Shown here one piece after another: positions 25,381-34,738 of a stretch of 64,000 bases of DNA. Source of the stretch: Labilibaculum antarcticum (GTDB taxonomy: Bacteria > Bacteroidota > Bacteroidia > Bacteroidales > Marinifilaceae); contig NZ_AP018042.1 of the NCBI RefSeq assembly GCF_002356295.1, positions 3,938,361 to 4,002,360 of the forward strand, read 5' to 3'. Numbering within the stretch: position 1 is the stretch's first letter; each line of letters opens with the position of its first letter. Both the position numbers and the translations under genes were made by a program. The notes beneath the pieces are model-generated. The model saw only the letters and a program-made list of their open reading frames with translations, was not told the origin of the DNA and ran no database searches.

Positions 25381-25411
25381 CAAAGTTAAACGAGTTTATT
25401 TAAAATGTAAA
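25381..25411 (-). promoter_or_regulatory. Promoter of the PhnA-like gene
   Basis: On the minus strand a TAACTTTG -7 box (25388-25381) is preceded at exactly 19 bp by TTTA (25411-25408), one base from the TTTG -33 consensus of Bacteroidota. Confidence 0.65.
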
Positions 25412-25538
25412 TAGTGCACGTAAATAGTTTTATGTCATGGGGTGTGGCTTTTATTTAGAAATCTGATTTGTAGTGCTCTTTTTTAAGGGATTTTCTGAAA
25501 AAATAGCCGTAACTTATATATTCCTCAAAATAATTGTA

Positions 25539-25546
25539 TACTTTTG
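25539..25546 (+). promoter_or_regulatory. Candidate -7 box for rpsA
   Basis: TACTTTTG fits TAnnTTTG and lies 54 bp before the rpsA ATG. No TTG is visible at the normal -33 distance, so support is partial. Confidence 0.4.
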
Positions 25547-25599
25547 CACGGAATTTTATATATAATGTCTAATTTATTAGTAATAAAGGAATTTAACAG

Positions 25600-27405
25600 A
25601 TGATTAAAGAAAACAAAAGAGTAGACGATTCTGCACCAGACGCAGAATTTGATTGGGATGCATTTACCAGTGAAGAAGGATTCTCTGGTGATAACAGAAC
25701 AGATTTGGAAGCTTTGTATGATGAAACTTTATCTACAATTGCAGAAAAAGAAGTAATCGATGGTATCGTTATTGCAATGAATAAAAGAGAAGTTGTAATT
25801 AATATTGGTTACAAATCTGACGGTATTATTAGTTTGAATGAATTCAGATATAATACTGAATTAACTATTGGTGATACAGTTGAAGTTTACGTTGAAAATC
25901 AAGAAGACAAAAAAGGACAATTAGTTCTTTCACACAAAAAAGCTCGTGCATTACGTTCATGGGATCGTGTTAACGCTGCACTTGAAAAAGACGAAATTAT
26001 TCAAGGTTTTATCAAATGTCGTACTAAAGGTGGTATGATCGTTGACGTATTTGGAATTGAGGCTTTCTTGCCAGGATCTCAAATTGATGTTAAGCCTATC
26101 CGCGATTACGATGTTTTCGTTGGAAAAACAATGGAATTCAAAGTTGTGAAAATCAACCATGAATTTAAAAATGTTGTTGTATCTCACAAAGCTCTTATCG
26201 AAGCTGAATTGGAGCAACAGAAGAAAGAAATTATTGCTAAGCTTGAAAAAGGTCAGGTTCTTGAGGGAACTGTTAAGAACATCACTTCTTATGGTGTGTT
26301 TATTGACCTTGGTGGAGTAGATGGTTTGATCCATATTACTGACCTGTCATGGGGTAGAGTATCTCACCCAAGCGAGATTGTTGAATTAGATCAGAAATTG
26401 AACGTTGTTATCCTTGATTTTGATGATGATAAAAAACGTATCGCTCTTGGTCTTAAGCAATTAACTCCTCATCCATGGGATGCTTTAGATGCAGAAATGA
26501 AAGTTGGTGACAACGTTAAAGGTAGGGTTGTTGTTATGGCTGATTATGGTGCATTCGTTGAGATCGCTACTGGTGTTGAAGGATTAATCCATGTATCAGA
26601 AATGTCTTGGTCACAACACTTGAGATCTGCTCAAGATTTCATGAAAGTTGGAGACGAGGTAGAAGCTCAAATCTTAACATTGGATCGCGACGAGAGAAAA
26701 ATGTCTCTTGGTATCAAGCAATTGAAGCAAGATCCTTGGGAAGGAATTGAGGCTAAATATGCTACTAATTCTAAGCACACTGCTAAGGTTCGCAATTTCA
26801 CTAATTTTGGTGTATTTGTTGAAATCGAAGAAGGTGTTGACGGATTAATTCATATTTCGGACCTTTCATGGACTAAAAAAGTTAAGCATCCTGCTGAATT
26901 TACTACAATTGGTGCTGATATTGAAGTTGTTGTTTTAGAAATAGATAAGGATAACAGAAGATTAAGTTTAGGACACAAACAATTGGAAGAAAATCCATGG
27001 GATGTATTCGAAACAATCTTTACAACTGATTCTATTCACGAAGGAACTATCGTTGAAATTTTCGAAAAAGGTGCAGTGATCGCTCTTCCTTACGGAGTAG
27101 AAGGATTTGCAACTCCACGTCACCTTGTGAAGGAAGATGGATCTCAATCTAAAGTTGAAGAGAAGTTAACATTTAAAGTTATTGAATTCTCTAAAGCTGC
27201 GAAAAGAATAATCCTTTCTCACTCAAGAACTTTCGAAGATGACAAGAAAGCTGACGAGACTGCCAAGAAAAAAGAAGTAGCTAAAATCGCTAAAAAAGGA
27301 GTTAAAAAAGTGAAAGATTCACTAGAAAAGACTACCTTAGGTGATATATCAGAGTTAGCTGCTTTAAAATCACAAATGGAAAGTGATGAGAATGGCAAGA
27401 AATAA
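25600..27405 (+). CDS. rpsA: 30S ribosomal protein S1
   Basis: A 601-residue protein with six consecutive S1 (OB-fold) RNA-binding domains. Clear copies include the VLEGTVKNITSYGVFIDLGG, VKGRVVVMADYGAFVEI and AKVRNFTNFGVFVEIEEG repeats, each followed by GLIHISD/E or GLIHVSE and a DxxxRRLSLG-type end. The N-terminal acidic lead and Lys-rich tail are typical for Bacteroidota. It binds mRNA on the 30S subunit and promotes initiation, important in a phylum with few strong Shine-Dalgarno sites. It heads an operon with the STAS gene (17 bp) and rnz. Confidence 0.95.
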   Translation: MIKENKRVDDSAPDAEFDWDAFTSEEGFSGDNRTDLEALYDETLSTIAEKEVIDGIVIAMNKREVVINIGYKSDGIISLNEFRYNTELTIGDTVEVYVENQEDKKGQLVLSHKKARALRSWDRVNAALEKDEIIQGFIKCRTKGGMIVDVFGIEAFLPGSQIDVKPIRDYDVFVGKTMEFKVVKINHEFKNVVVSHKALIEAELEQQKKEIIAKLEKGQVLEGTVKNITSYGVFIDLGGVDGLIHITDLSWGRVSHPSEIVELDQKLNVVILDFDDDKKRIALGLKQLTPHPWDALDAEMKVGDNVKGRVVVMADYGAFVEIATGVEGLIHVSEMSWSQHLRSAQDFMKVGDEVEAQILTLDRDERKMSLGIKQLKQDPWEGIEAKYATNSKHTAKVRNFTNFGVFVEIEEGVDGLIHISDLSWTKKVKHPAEFTTIGADIEVVVLEIDKDNRRLSLGHKQLEENPWDVFETIFTTDSIHEGTIVEIFEKGAVIALPYGVEGFATPRHLVKEDGSQSKVEEKLTFKVIEFSKAAKRIILSHSRTFEDDKKADETAKKKEVAKIAKKGVKKVKDSLEKTTLGDISELAALKSQMESDENGKK

Positions 27406-27422
27406 TTAAAAATTAGGTAATT

Positions 27423-27782
27423 ATGGATTTCAAGATTGACAAGAAAGATGGTTATACCCTTGTACAGGTATTGAAAGACAAGTTGGATACTCATATTGCT
27501 CCTGCTTTAAAATCAGAATTGGTTTTAATCTCTGGAAATGGTGAGAAAAGTATCCTTTTGGATTTGACTCCTTGTACATATTGTGATTCTTCTGGTCTTA
27601 GTGCAATTCTTGTAGCCAATAGGTTGTGTAAAAATGCCAATGGAGCATTTGTTCTTCATGGCTTGCAGCCTGCCGTTGAAAGATTAGTTTCAATTTCTCA
27701 GTTGGATTCAGTTCTAAATATTTCTTATAATATGGACGATGCTGTTTCAACTATGAAAGGTCAAATCGAGTTAAACAAATAG
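27423..27782 (+). CDS. STAS domain protein (anti-sigma factor antagonist-like)
   Basis: A 119-residue single STAS domain. The phosphorylatable Ser lies in the standard loop CTYCDSSGLSAILVA (about residues 56-70). Such proteins switch partners when phosphorylated by a serine kinase and are reset by a PP2C phosphatase. The response regulator at 16835 has such a phosphatase domain, and SiaB/SiaC-like genes lie at 35986-36927. Genetic linkage is to rpsA and rnz, between which it is tightly packed (17 and 3 bp). Two Cys flank the active loop. The exact partner cannot be seen. Confidence 0.88.
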   Translation: MDFKIDKKDGYTLVQVLKDKLDTHIAPALKSELVLISGNGEKSILLDLTPCTYCDSSGLSAILVANRLCKNANGAFVLHGLQPAVERLVSISQLDSVLNISYNMDDAVSTMKGQIELNK

Positions 27783-27785
27783 TTT

Positions 27786-28715
27786 GTGAGATTTGAAGTG
27801 ACAATCTTAGGCAGTAATTCTGCTTTACCAACTACCAAAAGATTCCCAACCGCTCAAGTACTCAATGTACTTGAGCGGTTTTTTTTAATAGATTGTGGAG
27901 AGGGAACACAAATTCAAATGAAGCGGTTCAGGATTCCCATGAGCCGTATTAATCATATTCTTATTTCACACATGCATGGTGATCATATCTTCGGATTGAT
28001 TGGTTTGCTTTCAACCTTCTCGCTTCAGGGACGAAAATCGGATCTTCATATTTATGGGCATAGTAAACTGGAAAAACTGATTCGTTTTCAATTCGAATTG
28101 TTGGAAACAAAATTGGGTTATGAGATTTATTACCATACTATTTTTGGAACGGAAATACAGACTTTGTTCGAGGATGATTCTGTAATTGTTCAATCTTTCC
28201 CATTAAAACATGGTGTGATGCCTTGTGCTGGATTTTTATTTAAAGAGAAGGAGAGACCTCGGACTTTAAAAACGGATATGATTAACTTTTATAATATCCC
28301 CATTAAGAATAGGCATGGTATAAAGCAAGGTGAAGATTTTATTCGTGAAGATGGAGAAGTAATCCCGAATAAGAAATTGACCAAAAACCCTCCAAAAATT
28401 AGACGTTATGCATTTTGTACAGATACAGCTTACCTGCCAAAAATCGCACCAATAATTGAATCTGTTGATTTGTTGTATCATGAAGCAACATTTTTAAAAT
28501 CGGATGAAAAGAGAGCAAAGAAAACATATCACTCAACAGCAGAACAGGCAGCTAAGATTGCCAAAGAGGCTAAAGTGAAAAAATTACTAATTGGTCATTT
28601 TTCTGCCCGTTTTGACGATTTAAATGAACACCTAAAAGAAGCAAAAAAAATTTTCCCAAATACAGCTCTTGCCGAAGATGGAAGAAAGTTTTCTGTAGAA
28701 CTTGATCGGGATTAA
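27786..28715 (+). CDS. rnz: Ribonuclease Z
   Basis: A 309-residue metallo-beta-lactamase-fold endonuclease that trims tRNA 3' ends. It has the zinc motif SHMHGDHIFGLIG, the N-terminal LGSNSALPTTKRFPTAQ, a long flexible-arm region, FCTDTAYLP, YHEATF and IGHFSARF. The start is GTG 27786, three bases after the STAS stop; no ATG lies near the first strand. Length is typical. One of the five tRNA-Asp genes lacks CCA, so its precursor is a natural RNase Z type substrate. Confidence 0.93.
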   Translation: MRFEVTILGSNSALPTTKRFPTAQVLNVLERFFLIDCGEGTQIQMKRFRIPMSRINHILISHMHGDHIFGLIGLLSTFSLQGRKSDLHIYGHSKLEKLIRFQFELLETKLGYEIYYHTIFGTEIQTLFEDDSVIVQSFPLKHGVMPCAGFLFKEKERPRTLKTDMINFYNIPIKNRHGIKQGEDFIREDGEVIPNKKLTKNPPKIRRYAFCTDTAYLPKIAPIIESVDLLYHEATFLKSDEKRAKKTYHSTAEQAAKIAKEAKVKKLLIGHFSARFDDLNEHLKEAKKIFPNTALAEDGRKFSVELDRD

Positions 28716-28776
28716 TTATCTTGAATCAAGTTTTTTTTTACTTTAGCAGTTCATAAAATTTAAAACACATACACAA

Positions 28777-30024
28777 ATGAAGCAATTACTATTTATTGGT
28801 CTTGCTTTTGCCTTTTGCTCATCGGCAATGGGACAACAAAAGCAAGATAGATCAAAATTTCAGGAGTACGAACCTGGTTATTATCAAAATTCAATTCTGA
28901 AAGATATCCATAATGTGGATGAGCAATTGGAAAGTAAAGATGTGGATAAGCGGTTTTTTATGGATCAAAGTTCCTATGAATTGCCAAATAAAGTATCCTT
29001 ATACAAGAACAACACAGAATGGGCTCAGCCAACTCTATCGCAAGGAAATACTGGAACTTGCTGGTGTTTTTCTACTACCTCTTTTTATGAGTCGGAAGTG
29101 TATCGTTTACACAAAAAAGAAGTGAAAATTTCAGAACTCTATACTGTGTATTGGGAATATGTTGAAAAAGCTCGTCGTTTTATTCAGGAAAGAGGTGATT
29201 CTCATTTCGAAGAAGGTGCAGAAGGTAACTCTGTTGCCAGAATGTGGAAAGAATACGGAGCTTGTCCTCAAAGTGAATTCTCAGGTTTGTTAAATGGTCG
29301 TAAATTTCATACACATGCAAAAATGTATAAGGAGATGATGGCTTTTTTAAATGGACTTAAGCAGAGTAATGCATGGAATGAAGAAGAAGCACTTGCTACA
29401 ATCAAGTCTATCATGAATCATTATTTAGGAACACCTCCTGCAAAATTTACTGTTGAAGGAAAGGAATATACTCCAAAAACTTATCTTGCTGATTATTTGA
29501 AGTTAGATATGGATAATTACGTGGAAATTCTTTCGTATAAACAAGAGCCATATTGGCAACAAGTAGAATATAAGGTGCCAGACAACTGGTGGCACTCTAA
29601 AGAGTATTACAATGTGCCTTTGGATGATTATATGACTGCGCTAAAAAAAGCCGTTAGAGAAGGCTACACAATGAGTATTGGTGGTGATGTTTCTGAAGCT
29701 GGTTTTTTAAGAACAACAAACTGTGCAATGGTTCCTTCTTTTGATATTCCTTCGGAGTATATCAACGAAGATGCTCGTCAGTTCCGTTTTTCTAATGGTT
29801 CTACAACCGATGATCATGGAATGCATTTGGTAGGTTACTATGTAGATAAGGCTGGTAAAGATTGGTATTTGATTAAAGATTCAAGTTCGGGTTCAAGAAA
29901 TATTGATGAAAATTCAGATGAATTTGGATATTATTTCTTCCAGGAAGATTACGTGAAATTGAAAATGATGGGTTTTACGGTTCATAAAGATGCCGTGAAA
30001 GACCTTCTGAAAAAATTTAAATAA
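28777..30024 (+). CDS. Secreted C1 family peptidase (bleomycin hydrolase/PepC-like)
   Basis: A 415-residue papain-fold protease with a signal peptide (cleavage after SSAMG). The catalytic Cys is in QGNTGTCWCFSTTSFYES, the His in TDDHGMHLVGYYVD, and the Asn is replaced by Asp in WYLIKDSSSG (KDSSG instead of the usual KNSWG). Bleomycin-hydrolase-like enzymes are aminopeptidases; this one is exported, unlike the cytosolic type. It is a single gene ended by a strong terminator. The sequence upstream has TACTTTAG, a weak -7 candidate. Confidence 0.88.
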   Translation: MKQLLFIGLAFAFCSSAMGQQKQDRSKFQEYEPGYYQNSILKDIHNVDEQLESKDVDKRFFMDQSSYELPNKVSLYKNNTEWAQPTLSQGNTGTCWCFSTTSFYESEVYRLHKKEVKISELYTVYWEYVEKARRFIQERGDSHFEEGAEGNSVARMWKEYGACPQSEFSGLLNGRKFHTHAKMYKEMMAFLNGLKQSNAWNEEEALATIKSIMNHYLGTPPAKFTVEGKEYTPKTYLADYLKLDMDNYVEILSYKQEPYWQQVEYKVPDNWWHSKEYYNVPLDDYMTALKKAVREGYTMSIGGDVSEAGFLRTTNCAMVPSFDIPSEYINEDARQFRFSNGSTTDDHGMHLVGYYVDKAGKDWYLIKDSSSGSRNIDENSDEFGYYFFQEDYVKLKMMGFTVHKDAVKDLLKKFK

Positions 30025-30029
30025 TTTGC

Positions 30030-30063
30030 AAACCCCTAAGCTTTCCTTAGGGGTTTTGTTTTA
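30030..30063 (+). terminator. Rho-independent terminator of the C1 peptidase gene
   Basis: An 11-bp stem (AAACCCCTAAG with CTTAGGGGTTT) with a five-base loop and T-rich tail, directly after the stop codon. Confidence 0.85.
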
Positions 30064-30076
30064 ATTGAAATACTTA

Positions 30077-30337
30077 ATGGAAACTACTTTTGTATCGATT
30101 TTAGGTTTCGTTGCAGCTTTCTGCACTACTGTTTCATTTATCCCGCAAGCATTGCGTGTGATTAAAACTAAACACACGAAAGATTTGTCTCTCGCAATGT
30201 ATTCCATGTTTAATGTTGGAATACTTTTGTGGCTAATTTATGGCGTATTGATAGATTCCTGGCCAATTATAATTGCAAATGTTATTACTCTTGGATTGAC
30301 TTTAATAATTTTGGTTTTGAAGATAAAGTACAAATAG
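30077..30337 (+). CDS. SemiSWEET family sugar transporter
   Basis: An 86-residue membrane protein with three transmembrane helices, a single triple-helix-bundle SemiSWEET. The PQ motif lies in VSFIPQALRVIKTKHTKDLS, followed by NVGILLWLIYGVLIDSWPIIIAN. Homodimers of such proteins carry sugars by facilitated diffusion. ATG 30077 is preferred over TTG 30065, which would lie within the terminator tail of the preceding gene. It stands alone, before guaA. Confidence 0.9.
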   Translation: METTFVSILGFVAAFCTTVSFIPQALRVIKTKHTKDLSLAMYSMFNVGILLWLIYGVLIDSWPIIIANVITLGLTLIILVLKIKYK

Positions 30338-30383
30338 ATTTACAATCATGTGTTTTTTTGATTCGTGTATTCAGGTAATGTAG

Positions 30384-30412
30384 TTTGTGATAACAAAATT
30401 TGTATATCTTTG
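30384..30412 (+). promoter_or_regulatory. Promoter of guaA
   Basis: TTTG (30384-30387) and TATCTTTG (30405-30412) match the Bacteroidota -33/-7 elements with a 17-bp spacer. Transcription would start about 40 bp before ATG 30459. Confidence 0.65.
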
Positions 30413-30458
30413 TACGCCAAATAGGAGTGCTGAACAACCCCCTCAATTTATAGATTTT

Positions 30459-31991
30459 ATGCAGGAAAAAATTCTGATTTTAGATTTTGGCTCACAATAT
30501 ACACAGTTGATTGCCAGACGAGTTCGTGAATTAAACGTTTATTGTGAAATTCATCCCTTTAATAATCCTCCGGTTATCGACGAATCGATTAAGGGAGTTA
30601 TTCTTTCTGGAAGTCCTTTTTCTGTTCGTGACGAAAAGGCTCCAATTCCAAATTTATTAGAAATAAAAGGTAAACTTCCTCTTCTAGGAGTTTGTTATGG
30701 AGCGCAGCATTTGGCTCACTGTTTTGGTGGAGAAGTTATGGCTTCTAATAAACGTGAATATGGTCGTGCTAATCTTACTTCTGTAAATAGCAGCAACGAA
30801 TTATTGAAAGGCATTAGTCTAAATTCTCAGGTGTGGATGTCACATGGTGATACCATTGAGAAAATGCCTTCAAATTTTAAAGTAATTGCAAGTACTTCAG
30901 ATGTAGAGAATGCTGCGTTTGAGATTGAAGGTGAGACAGCCTACGGAATTCAGTTTCATCCTGAAGTGTATCACACAACCGAAGGAAGTATTTTGTTAAA
31001 GAATTATATCGTAGGTATTTGTGGTTGTCAACAGAACTGGACACCTGATGCATTTGTTGAAACGACAGTTGCTGAGTTGAAAGAAAAGCTGGGTGATGAC
31101 AGAGTTATTCTCGGTTTATCAGGTGGTGTTGATTCGACAGTAGCTGCTATGTTGGTACACAAAGCAATCGGTAAAAATTTGTATTGTATTTTTGTTGATA
31201 ACGGCTTGTTGCGTAAGAATGAGTTTACTGATGTATTAAAGAAATATGAAACCTTAGGATTGAATGTGATTGGTGTTGATGCTGGCGAGAAATTTATTTC
31301 TGCTTTGGCTGGCGTTACCGATCCTGAAACTAAGCGAAAAATAATAGGGAATGCTTTTATTGAGGTTTTCGATGCAGAATCTCATAAAGTTAAAAATGCC
31401 AAGTGGTTAGGTCAAGGTACTATTTATCCTGATGTTATTGAATCAGTATCAGTAAATGGAGGTCCTTCTCAAACCATTAAGTCTCATCATAATGTTGGTG
31501 GATTACCTGATTTCATGAAATTGAAGGTGGTTGAACCATTGAAGTTGCTTTTTAAAGATGAGGTTCGAAGAGTAGGAAAAAGCATGGGACTTGAGGATAA
31601 ATTCATAAGTCGTCATCCATTTCCAGGGCCAGGTTTAGGGATTCGTATTTTAGGGGATGTAACAGCTGAAAAAGTTCGAATTCTTCAAGAAGTGGATCAT
31701 ATCTTTATCTCAGGATTGGTAGAAGATGGATTGTACAATGAAGTTTGGCAAGCAGGAGCGATGCTGTTGCCAGTTCAGTCTGTTGGTGTAATGGGAGATG
31801 AGAGAACTTATGAGAGTGTTGTTGCCTTAAGAGCTGTTGGGTCTACGGATGGAATGACAGCTGACTGGTCACATTTGCCTTATGAATTTCTTGCGAAAAT
31901 TTCGAATAAGATTATTAATGGAGTTAAAGGTGTTAATAGAGTTGTTTATGACATAAGCTCAAAACCACCGGCAACTATTGAATGGGAGTAA
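30459..31991 (+). CDS. guaA: GMP synthase (glutamine-hydrolysing)
   Basis: A 510-residue enzyme that aminates XMP to GMP. It has an N-terminal class I amidotransferase ([18 protein letters not shown], nucleophile Cys in [23 protein letters not shown]), an ATP pyrophosphatase domain ([15 protein letters not shown]) and a C-terminal dimerisation domain ([13 protein letters not shown], ending PATIEWE). ATG 30459 gives the normal [11 protein letters not shown] start. The upstream open frame to 30387 lies over the promoter and is not coding. Length and motifs are complete. Confidence 0.96.
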   Translation: MQEKILILDFGSQYTQLIARRVRELNVYCEIHPFNNPPVIDESIKGVILSGSPFSVRDEKAPIPNLLEIKGKLPLLGVCYGAQHLAHCFGGEVMASNKREYGRANLTSVNSSNELLKGISLNSQVWMSHGDTIEKMPSNFKVIASTSDVENAAFEIEGETAYGIQFHPEVYHTTEGSILLKNYIVGICGCQQNWTPDAFVETTVAELKEKLGDDRVILGLSGGVDSTVAAMLVHKAIGKNLYCIFVDNGLLRKNEFTDVLKKYETLGLNVIGVDAGEKFISALAGVTDPETKRKIIGNAFIEVFDAESHKVKNAKWLGQGTIYPDVIESVSVNGGPSQTIKSHHNVGGLPDFMKLKVVEPLKLLFKDEVRRVGKSMGLEDKFISRHPFPGPGLGIRILGDVTAEKVRILQEVDHIFISGLVEDGLYNEVWQAGAMLLPVQSVGVMGDERTYESVVALRAVGSTDGMTADWSHLPYEFLAKISNKIINGVKGVNRVVYDISSKPPATIEWE

Positions 31992-32036
31992 TACTGCCAC
32001 AGTAAAGGCTGAAAAATATAGCTATACATAAATTGC

Positions 32037-32077
32037 AACGCAATATCTTCGATTGAAGGTATTGCGTTTTTATTTTA
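32037..32077 (+). terminator. Strong terminator between guaA and the Hpt gene
   Basis: A 14-bp stem (AACGCAATATCTTC with GAAGGTATTGCGTT, one wobble) with a GATT loop and T-rich tail. It can serve both convergent genes. Confidence 0.85.
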
Positions 32078-32086
32078 ATTGAAATG

Positions 32087-32836
32087 TTAGGACTTGAATT
32101 GATCTTGATTGTCAAGATAAAATTTGCGGGCCTTCTCGATATCAGTAATTAATTGATTTAATTTTTGGAGCGATAATTCCTGATCTTTATCTAAAATATG
32201 TTTTTCCAATTCGATGATGGTGGTTCTTGCTTCCTCCATGGAGAAATTTGCAAGTACTCCTTTTAGTTTATGGGCAGCATCTTTTGCAAGTTTAAAATCA
32301 CCATTAGCTAAAGGAAGCTTGATATCATTAATTCGGGAATCCTTGATTTCAAAAAACTTTTCGATTACGGTTTTTATAAACTCACGATTGTTATCAACCC
32401 GAATAAAAAGATCTTTGAAATTAATAATGGTGGTTTTCTTGTCACCTCTTTTTGCTTCTCTTGGTAAATCAATGAGTTTCAATATTAGTGATTTTAAATT
32501 GAAAGTGTCAGGGAAAAAAAGTAGTTTATTGTCCTTGCAAATCTGTTCTTCCTCCAAATTAGTTGTAATAACAAGCAGTTTTATTTTTTTTGGAGCAGTA
32601 TTTGTATAGTAGCTTTTAACAGATTCAAAGGATTGATTTAATTCGATAGCATTTTGGTCATCTAATTGATATTTCGAAATTATTAAATCAAAATTTTCTT
32701 CGATGATTAATTCAATTGCTTCCTGTCCTGTGTTACAATTTCTAAAAACGATTTGAGTCATTGAATCAATGTTCAATGAATTATGAAAACCAATTAGAAG
32801 TATGTGCGGTTTATGTTTCATGTTTGTATTATTCAA
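32087..32836 (-). CDS. Pseudo-receiver plus Hpt phosphotransfer protein
   Basis: A 249-residue protein. Residues 8-125 have the hydrophobic pattern of a receiver, but the phospho-Asp position in FDLIISKYQLDD is Lys and no acidic pair is present in LLIGFHNS, so this domain probably cannot be phosphorylated. Residues 150-240 form an Hpt four-helix domain with the active His in DAAHKLKGVLANF. The Hpt domain should relay phosphate between a hybrid kinase and a response regulator. The N-terminal domain may serve only as a docking module. It is divergent from the S41 protease gene, whose start lies 89 bp away. Confidence 0.85.
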   Translation of the reverse strand: MNNTNMKHKPHILLIGFHNSLNIDSMTQIVFRNCNTGQEAIELIIEENFDLIISKYQLDDQNAIELNQSFESVKSYYTNTAPKKIKLLVITTNLEEEQICKDNKLLFFPDTFNLKSLILKLIDLPREAKRGDKKTTIINFKDLFIRVDNNREFIKTVIEKFFEIKDSRINDIKLPLANGDFKLAKDAAHKLKGVLANFSMEEARTTIIELEKHILDKDQELSLQKLNQLITDIEKARKFYLDNQDQFKS

Positions 32837-32925
32837 TACTTTTAGTTCTTAAAAAATTGTATCTTTCGGGGACTTCTGAAATGAGAAATCAATTTGCGCA
32901 AAATTTATTAAAAAGCATAATTTAT

Positions 32926-34539
32926 ATGAGTAGTAAGAAATTATTTTTGAGGAACGTGGTTTCTATCTGTCTGGTCGGCCTGTTTGTGTATGTCGGGGGA
33001 CTAAAGGCTCAATCGGTAAAGAATCAGGCAATTAAATACCAAAATCTATTGGCGTTAATTGATGCATTTTATGTTGATACGGTTAACCTTGAACGTTTAA
33101 CAGAAGATGCAGTTGTAAAAGTGTTGGCTGAATTAGATCCACATTCTGTTTATATCAGTAAAGATGAGATTCAGGAAATGAATGAGCCATTGCAAGGCAG
33201 TTTCAGTGGAATTGGTATTCAGTTTAATATTTTACGAGATACTTTAATGGTAGTGGCAACCATTCCTGGAGGTCCATCGGAAAAAGTTGGACTTCGTGCT
33301 GGTGATCGGATATTGAAAATTGATGAAGAGAATGTTGCGGCAATAGGATTGAAAAATAACGATGTTCGCAAGAAATTGCGTGGCGATAAAGGAACGTTAG
33401 TAAGTCTTGTGGTAAAAAGGAAAAAGGAAAAAGGACTAATCGATTTTGTGATTACACGAGATAATATTCCTATTCATAGTTTGGATGCAGCTTATATGAT
33501 TGGTAAGCAGATCGGTTATGTAAAGCTTAATCGGTTTTCAGCAACAACTTCGGAAGAATTTTTGGAAGCTTTGATTCAATTAAAAGCTGAGAATATGAAG
33601 GATATGATTCTCGACCTAAGGGGGAATGGCGGTGGATATATGCAAGCAGCAATAGAGATTGTTGATCAGTTGTTTGAACCAGAACAGTTGATTGTATATA
33701 CCAAAGGACTTACAACTCCTAGGCGCGAAAATATATCTACTGCGAAAGGTATTTTTAAAGAAGGGAAAGTAATTGTGCTTATTGATGAAGGATCGGCTTC
33801 CGCTTCAGAAATTGTTTCCGGGGCAATTCAGGATTGGGATAGAGGAATAATTATGGGGCGAAGATCTTTTGGAAAAGGTTTGGTTCAGCGTCAATTCCCA
33901 TTATCTGATGGATCTATGATTCGTCTTACAACGGCTCATTACTACACTCCAACGGGAAGATGTATTCAGAAGTCTTATGAAAAAGGTTTGGAAGATTATC
34001 ATTTGGATATATTAAATCGATATAAATCGGGAGAAATGATAAGTGCAGATAGCATTCACTTTCCCGACTCGTTAAAATATAACACCTTGGTAGAAAAAAG
34101 AGTCGTGTATGGTGGTGGTGGTATTATGCCTGATATTTTTATACCTATCGATACAACGGCCAATTTTAAATATTTTAATTTGTTAGTTCGTAAAAATGTA
34201 GTTTATCCTTTTGTTGTGAATTATATGGATTCAAACTTGGGTAAATTGAGAAGTAAATACTCGAGATTCGAAGATTTTGATAAAAACTTTGAGGTAAGTG
34301 AAGAGATGCTTCAAGAGATTGTTACTATGGGTGAAAAAGAAGGGATAGAGAAAAATGAAGAGGATTATTTAGCTTCTGTCAGTGATTTAAAACTTCATAT
34401 TAAAGCTCTTTTAGCCAGAGATTTATGGGAAAGTTCGGAGTACTATAAGGTTGTAAATAAGAGTAATGATTTTATTAAAAAAGCATTGGAAGTACTAAGT
34501 AGTCCCAAGATTTATCACAAAGAACTAGCAAACGAATAG
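32926..34539 (+). CDS. S41 family C-terminal processing peptidase with PDZ domain
   Basis: A 537-residue secreted Ser/Lys protease. A signal anchor (about residues 8-28) is followed by an N-terminal helical part, a PDZ domain (LQGSFSGIGIQFNI, GGPSEKVGLRAGDRILKIDEE), and the catalytic core: Ser in DEGSASASEIVSGA and Lys in GRRSFGKGLVQRQFPL. It is expected to act on periplasmic substrates, as in Prc/CtpA. ATG 32926 follows TTTAT and gives a good signal peptide; ATG 32881 would add 15 residues. A TATCTTTC -7-like box lies at 32860. The gene ends at a perfect terminator. Confidence 0.92.
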   Translation: MSSKKLFLRNVVSICLVGLFVYVGGLKAQSVKNQAIKYQNLLALIDAFYVDTVNLERLTEDAVVKVLAELDPHSVYISKDEIQEMNEPLQGSFSGIGIQFNILRDTLMVVATIPGGPSEKVGLRAGDRILKIDEENVAAIGLKNNDVRKKLRGDKGTLVSLVVKRKKEKGLIDFVITRDNIPIHSLDAAYMIGKQIGYVKLNRFSATTSEEFLEALIQLKAENMKDMILDLRGNGGGYMQAAIEIVDQLFEPEQLIVYTKGLTTPRRENISTAKGIFKEGKVIVLIDEGSASASEIVSGAIQDWDRGIIMGRRSFGKGLVQRQFPLSDGSMIRLTTAHYYTPTGRCIQKSYEKGLEDYHLDILNRYKSGEMISADSIHFPDSLKYNTLVEKRVVYGGGGIMPDIFIPIDTTANFKYFNLLVRKNVVYPFVVNYMDSNLGKLRSKYSRFEDFDKNFEVSEEMLQEIVTMGEKEGIEKNEEDYLASVSDLKLHIKALLARDLWESSEYYKVVNKSNDFIKKALEVLSSPKIYHKELANE

Positions 34540-34550
34540 GTAATGATTCT

Positions 34551-34581
34551 AAGCCAGAAGTTTAACTTCTGGCTTTTTTTA
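34551..34581 (+). terminator. Rho-independent terminator of the S41 protease gene
   Basis: AAGCCAGAAGTT pairs perfectly with AACTTCTGGCTT and is followed by T7. Confidence 0.88.
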
Positions 34582-34738
34582 ATAATATCTTCTTAAAAGC
34601 CTATGTTTTTAAGTGCTAAAGATTAATTTTGTACTCGAAATACGGATCGGAAGCTTTGGTTTTTGAAATTCATAAGGAATTGTTTTTCTTGTAACCGTTA
34701 TTTGAAATAATTAAGAGACATTAAAAAAAAAGAAAGTT

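Noticed and set aside
30387-30458. Longer guaA start
   Set aside because: The added codons overlie the promoter boxes and are not part of the GMP synthase family N-terminus.
32761-32925. Upstream starts for the S41 protease
   Set aside because: The frame overlaps the divergent Hpt gene and promoter region; ATG 32926 gives a proper signal peptide.
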